64,000 bases of DNA. Source: Linnemannia schmuckeri. Lineage: Eukaryota > Mortierellomycota > Mortierellomycetes > Mortierellales > Mortierellaceae. The translations under genes and the position numbers were made by a program. The notes under the pieces are model-generated. The model saw only the letters and a program-made list of their open reading frames with translations. It was not told the origin of the DNA and ran no database searches. Location of the stretch: contig JANATG010000008.1 in assembly GCA_029449235.1 (NCBI GenBank), positions 434,001 through 498,000 of the forward strand. The letters run 5' to 3'. Below are positions 59,735 to 64,000 of this stretch, in pieces; the first letter of the stretch is position 1, and each line of letters starts with the position of its first letter.

Positions 59735-60460
59735 TTCTGTTGTTGTTTGTTGGTATTGAAGAAGAGAAAAGAGTGAAGGATGAAGAAGAGAAGGAAGAAG
59801 AGAAGGAATGAGAAAGATGACCTTTGATAAAAAGAGAGAAGAGATGTTGTTTGTTTGACGATGTATGAATGGGTGATGAGTCACAGGTGGAATCAAAAAT
59901 GGAGAACAGGAAAGAATAAAAAAAAAAAAAGAAAAAGAGCCTTTCACTTTTTGACTCTTTGAGGGTGCCTGCCAATCTCTCTCTCTCTCTCTCTCTCTCT
60001 CCACCTTCTTGATGCAGTCAGTGCGCTTTTCGAATATTTTTGATCTTGTTATCGCTCTCACACAACAACGAAGATACCGATCTGTCCAATCGACAGGACA
60101 TGCTGCCGTCTTTTCACTTGGTTTTGCTCTGGCTTTACCCACAGTTGCTCATGGTCACCAGCGTTCATAACGAATTACTCGCTTTAATTGTCTATGCCGC
60201 AGAGCCTGCAGCTTATGAGGCTCCCCTCCCTGCTCTGTGACAAAGACCCAACGTGAAAATCTATCACCCGCCTGCACACAGATAAAGCAGCAGGCTCAGT
60301 CCACCTACGACTCGACGTGCAAAATCTTTCTTGTCACACAGCCCATACGATTAGATATCGTTCCAAGCAGTAGACATCTCCCGCTTTCTACTTGGTTGCA
60401 TCTACTCCATCAAGAACCTGCTTCCTCTCCTTCAAAGAACCTTACACACCACCTTTCGCC
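59735..60460. promoter_or_regulatory. Divergent promoter region DAHP synthase/ATP16
   Basis: Both genes start here and read outward. It holds a (TC)13 microsatellite at 59976-60001. No other element was assigned. Confidence 0.5.
59976..60001. repeat. (TC)13 microsatellite
   Basis: Thirteen uninterrupted TC units. CT/GA repeats act as factor sites in some eukaryotic promoters, but nothing here shows that. Confidence 0.9.
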
Positions 60461-61738
60461 ATGAACTTCCTTGCCCGCTCCGTCCGCGCCGTCCGCCCCG
60501 TGCGCATGAGTAATGTTCACTCCATCGCCACTTAGTCACTTAAGGAGAGCACGGACGACAACTTAGATCAGCGACTTTCAAAAGCAGGAAATCCAACGTC
60601 CATCAAGCAGCAGTGTGAGAAAACGGGTCTCAGGAACAGAAGAGGAGACATAGATCTATCTAGGGACATGCATGCAGGACAAAAGTAAACCACGCGCGAA
60701 TACATATACTCTTGGACATAGCATACGACAAACAATGCGCAGGAAAGGACAAGCTGTACACTTCAGGACAAGAAGGCGTGGACCCTGCTGCTCCTTTCCT
60801 TAAAGAAGGACAGGTCTGACTTAAAACTGTATGCATTCTACAGACCTCTAATTGAACGTCATTTTATATCGTTTTTATATCTCTTGCAGTCCGTTCCTAT
60901 GCCACTGAGGCCGCCTCCGCCGGTCTCCGTCTGACCTTTGCCGTCCCCCACCAGGTACAAACACATACTCTTTGTAGTTTTTTCTCCTAGCCAGTTGATC
61001 ACCTCCCTGTAATTATTCTTTTTATCTAATCATTCTCCTACTTTTTTATGAACATACTACTAGACCATCTTTAAGGATGTCTCGGTCACCCAGGTCAACA
61101 TTGCCGCCGTCTCTGGAGATATGGGTATCCTTGCCTCCCACGTTCCCTCCATCGAGCAGCTCCGCCCAGGAGTCGTCGAGGTCATCGAGGCCACCACTAC
61201 CAAGAAGTTCTTCGGTAAGCTTAATCCTTTTTATCTTTTATCGTTTACTCTCTCGTGAAACGTACTGTAATACTCATGGAAATAGAGCAGTTTTCCAACA
61301 GCAAAATGTTCCCAAGAGTCATCACAATGGTCTAACGCATCTGCGCCTTCGATATCAATTGATAAAAAATAGTCTCGGGAGGTTTCGCCACCATGAACCC
61401 TGACTCGACCCTCAACATCAACGCCGTCGAGGCCTTTCCCGTCGAGGAGTTCAGCCCTGAGGTAAACTAATTCACCAAGAACACACCTGTCGAACATACG
61501 AGAAAATGGCCTGAAAAGATGTCAACTGTAATCAGAAAAAAATCGGTGCTGTGTTGCTAATTAATTTCTCATCCGTGTAACTACTCTTTTTCTCATTGAA
61601 AAATAATAGACTGTCCGCCACAACTTGGCTGAGGCCCAGCGTCTTTCCAACTCGGCTGCCACCGAGGAGGAGAAGCTCGCTGCCAAGATCGAGATCGAGG
61701 TCCTTGAGTCCCTCCAGGCCGCCATCCTTGCCAAGTAA
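60461..61738 (+). CDS. ATP16: Mitochondrial F1-ATP synthase subunit delta
   Basis: The delta subunit (bacterial epsilon) is part of the central stalk of F1Fo-ATP synthase in the inner mitochondrial membrane. Five exons (60461-60509, 60890-60954, 61064-61214, 61373-61461, 61610-61738) give 160 residues, the same length as yeast Atp16. The N-terminus MNFLARSVRAVRPVRMIRSY is an Arg-rich presequence without acids. The first intron follows residue 16, within it. The beta-sandwich holds LRLTFAVPHQTIF, VTQVNIAAVSGDMGILASHV, PSIEQLRPGVVEVIEA, SGGFATMNPDSTLNINAVEA and FPVEEFSPE. The C-terminal helices are VRHNLAEAQRLSNSAATEEE and KIEIEVLESLQAAILAK. The pattern GDMGIL(A/P)xHVP is the family signature. 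Confidence 0.95.
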
Positions 61739-62083
61739 AGCGGAATTGTTATGAGGAGAATCGTAGTTGTTGCTAGAAACCCACCAGAAAAGAAAACACA
61801 ATGTACACAGAACACTCTTCGAATTATTATTTTATTGTGCTAGTGTATTGCATACGTTTTTTGTAAGTGAAAATGTGTTAAAAAGGAAAATTGCCAAAAT
61901 AAAAAAAAGAAATGCTAAAACAATAAGGCAGAGTGAGCGTATGTGATAATGGAGGACGGAGATGGGATCATTTTTTCTACTCTTTCTTGATATCCTTCTC
62001 TCCCTTCGTTTTCCCCATCTCCTCCATCCATCCTTTCAACACCTTTTGCTCAAAGGGACAGCATCATATTCGCTTCCACACTC
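61739..62083. other. Convergent intergenic ATP16/CNH protein
   Basis: Both genes end here. A/T-rich just after ATP16, C+T-rich on the plus strand near 61980-62050. No other feature. Confidence 0.5.
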
Positions 62084-64000
62084 TCAGATATAGGTTGGGC
62101 GCTGGCCGTTGGCGTTCACGTCGTCCTTGAGGGGCAAAGAGCTCGATGATCCGCTATGAGCAATCCCGCCAGATCCAATGTCGAGAATCTCTTGGAAACT
62201 CTGCGGGCTGTCCGGAGAATTGGACCCAATATCAAAGCCTTCGCCGAAATCAAGCGTCAGTCGTTTTAGGTTTCTGCTGAGCGCTGAGGGATTGTACGAT
62301 CCATCCGTCGGACTATAGTTGTGATCTTCATCATCGTCCAACATAGGCGCTCCCTTCTCATCCTCGGGCGTGTAGGGTCCCTCATCCTCTTCGACAATCG
62401 TGGCCGAGTTATAGGGGGGCGGTACCGAGTCATCATCCAACTCGTCAGAATCAATAAGATCGGCAATCTGAGATTCAAGGCACAGTCTGGTGATCGTCTG
62501 ATAATCACCCTCCTCGTCCGTCTAAAGAAAGAAACAAATCACCAAAGCACGCGATAAAAAATGTTAGGCAATTCAAAATTAAGATGCTACAAGAACGGCG
62601 GCAAAAAATATACAGAGACGCACCATGACAACATGAATAGCACCAGGTTGATTGGCAATGTGGTGCAGGCAGCGGATGTTGTTTCCAGGAATAATTTGCA
62701 CAAGATCGCCCTATATATGATAGAGCAAGCACGTCGAATGTTAGAACTTGTTGATGTGGAGTATTGAAGACCACGACAGTCTGTTAAGAGTAAAATAGGG
62801 AAAACTTACAGTTTCAACATGGCGAATCTCAATGAACGAAGGGTCAAAAGCAATGACATATGGTAACGAGAGTGCGCAGAAGGTAGGCATTCCTTCCCAG
62901 TGGATAATCCATCCGTTTCGCGCCCGACGACCAATCTTGTCCACATAGAATGCGAATTCTAATAATTTTTTTTTTAAAAAAAAAATCAGTTTTGCTTGCA
63001 AAACATTGGTGAGGAGATATTGACCGACGAAAAAGCACCTAGGAATTCAAAAGTGTTGTACCTTCATAGCAAAGCAAGAAGGTGAAGGTGTCACCAGCTC
63101 CAATACGATAAATGGCGAGAGGCTTAAGATTTTCGTCCTTCTTGTGGACAAAGTCCAGTGTAGGGTCACTCTTATCGAGCAATTCCTGCGTGTTGGTGTT
63201 GAGATCGATCAATTCGAAACCCTTGCTGCATCCAACACAGAGCGTGTTTCTCAAAAAATGAAGCGAAGTGACCTCACGAGGAATGTAAAACTCCTATAAA
63301 CGCATGTAAGTAGAAAGAGTAAGCACTTGCGCAGATAGTCCCTCTACTCTTTGCGAATAAAGAACACCAGAATAGCGTTGGACGTACCCTGTGAACCTTG
63401 AACATTTCGTTGTTGCCTCCACGAAGCATGGTTCTGAACATGTGTTTGTTCTTCTTGGAGCCGTCCTGCTCGATCGGCTCCAGAGTCTTGATGTTAGAGT
63501 TTGAATCTAAAGCATTGCTTGAATTTTTGACAGTTCCCACCAGGGTCTTGCCCTGGCAGACACCGGTCTTGAAGAAGCTGATGGAGGATCCCAGCTTCTT
63601 GCCTCTCTTGTTAGGATTATTGGGGTCGCTGGGGTCAAGCGCCTCGAGTCCATAGGCGAGCAACTGCTTCTCTGCGAGCACAAGCAAGATACGTTCGTCC
63701 TCCATAACGTCGATCTGTGAGACGCGCTCGCGAGGCAAGACTCTGATAAACTGTCCCTTAGGTTTGCCAACAAACACACCAGAGTCTGTTCCGATAACAA
63801 GACGCCTTCCATTGTCTGTGAACATCGCATAATAAAGAAAATATGTCAGTAAATATTAGAAGTAACAGGAGTAACAGGTCAACTTTCAAGAACTTCAAGT
63901 GCGCCGTGCTTACCGTAAGTCGAGGAGCAGTTGACCTTGTTGCTGGCAGGGAAGTACCTCTCGGAGACTGGAAGAAGTTTCCAAGAGTCAGCCTTGTTCT
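62084..64000 (-). CDS. CNH-domain protein, likely Rho1 GEF (Rom2-like), N-terminus off the edge
   Basis: The stop is at 62084 and the start lies beyond 64000, so only the C-terminal part is seen, in at least six exons. The citron-homology (CNH) beta-propeller has GTDSGVFVG (blade signature: the first strand and G.. turn), VSQIDVMEDERILLVLAEKQ, LLAYGLEAL, FKTGVCQGKTLVG, EVTSLHFLRNTLCVGCSKGF, ELIDLNTNTQELLD, FAFYVDKIGRR, IHWEGMPTFCALSLPYVIAF, FIEIRHVETV, and QIIPGNNIRCLH. In fungi, CNH at a C-terminus after RhoGEF and PH domains marks the Rho1 exchange factors Rom1/Rom2; MAP4K-type kinases also carry it. The tail (last about 120 residues) is acidic and Ser/Gly-rich. The GEF assignment is inferred, since no GEF domain is in the window. 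Confidence 0.75.

Noticed and set aside
59735..60142. N-terminal extension of DAHP synthase by 136 codons
   Set aside because: It is in frame but low-complexity, while MAFRVDTPVLP fits the usual start of the enzyme.

Overview
The window looks like nuclear DNA from an early-diverging fungus, most likely Mucoromycota and probably Mortierellaceae. The lineage is inferred. Evidence: fungal gene families (Zn(II)2Cys6 factor, Pho85-type cyclin, Rap/RSR1 GTPase, ATP16-type delta subunit, plant-type DAHP synthase), GT-AG introns in most genes, genes that yeasts lack (UFL1, Tudor-SN, APEH, dynactin p24), long homopolymer A/T tracts and C+T-rich leaders. No operon, CRISPR array, prophage, transposase or viral gene was seen.

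Layout. 0-7.5 kb: UFL1 (minus, C-terminus off the left edge), acylaminoacyl-peptidase (plus) and a four-span membrane protein (plus). 7.7-15.1 kb: an intronless protein with about ten SANT/Myb repeats (minus), eIF3j (plus) and dynactin p24 (plus). 15.1-29.2 kb: a gene-poor, low-complexity stretch holding one HMG/YABBY-like nuclear protein (19.7-22.7 kb) and a set of unrecognised exon-like blocks (26.3-27.7 kb). 29.2-36.5 kb: Sec20 (minus), head to head with a TBC1D22/Gyp1 RabGAP (plus), then a polyglutamine cyclin (minus). 36.5-46.3 kb: a long gene-poor stretch, Rap1/RSR1 (plus) and a small single-pass membrane protein (minus). 46.3-57.1 kb: a Q-rich Zn2Cys6 transcription factor (minus) and Tudor-SN (minus). 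57.7-64 kb: class II DAHP synthase (minus), F1-ATPase delta (plus) and a CNH-domain protein (minus, N-terminus off the right edge).

The genes are mostly housekeeping and unrelated: protein modification and turnover, translation, dynein transport, ER-Golgi traffic, polarity signalling, aromatic amino acid synthesis and respiration. The loci are single eukaryotic genes, several in divergent pairs (UFL1/APEH, SANT protein/eIF3j, SEC20/TBC, DAHPS/ATP16) that could share promoters. Splice sites were placed by eye, using GT-AG, phase continuity and known family sequence. Where every exon was placed the coding sum is an exact multiple of three; other exon limits are given as approximate.

I saw no convincing new multi-gene system. 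The best leads are the SANT-array protein with a presequence-like N-terminus, a UFM1 ligase in a fungus, the exon-like blocks at 26.3-27.7 kb, DNA-binding domains split by kilobase introns, and a Sec20 with a long extra C-terminal part.
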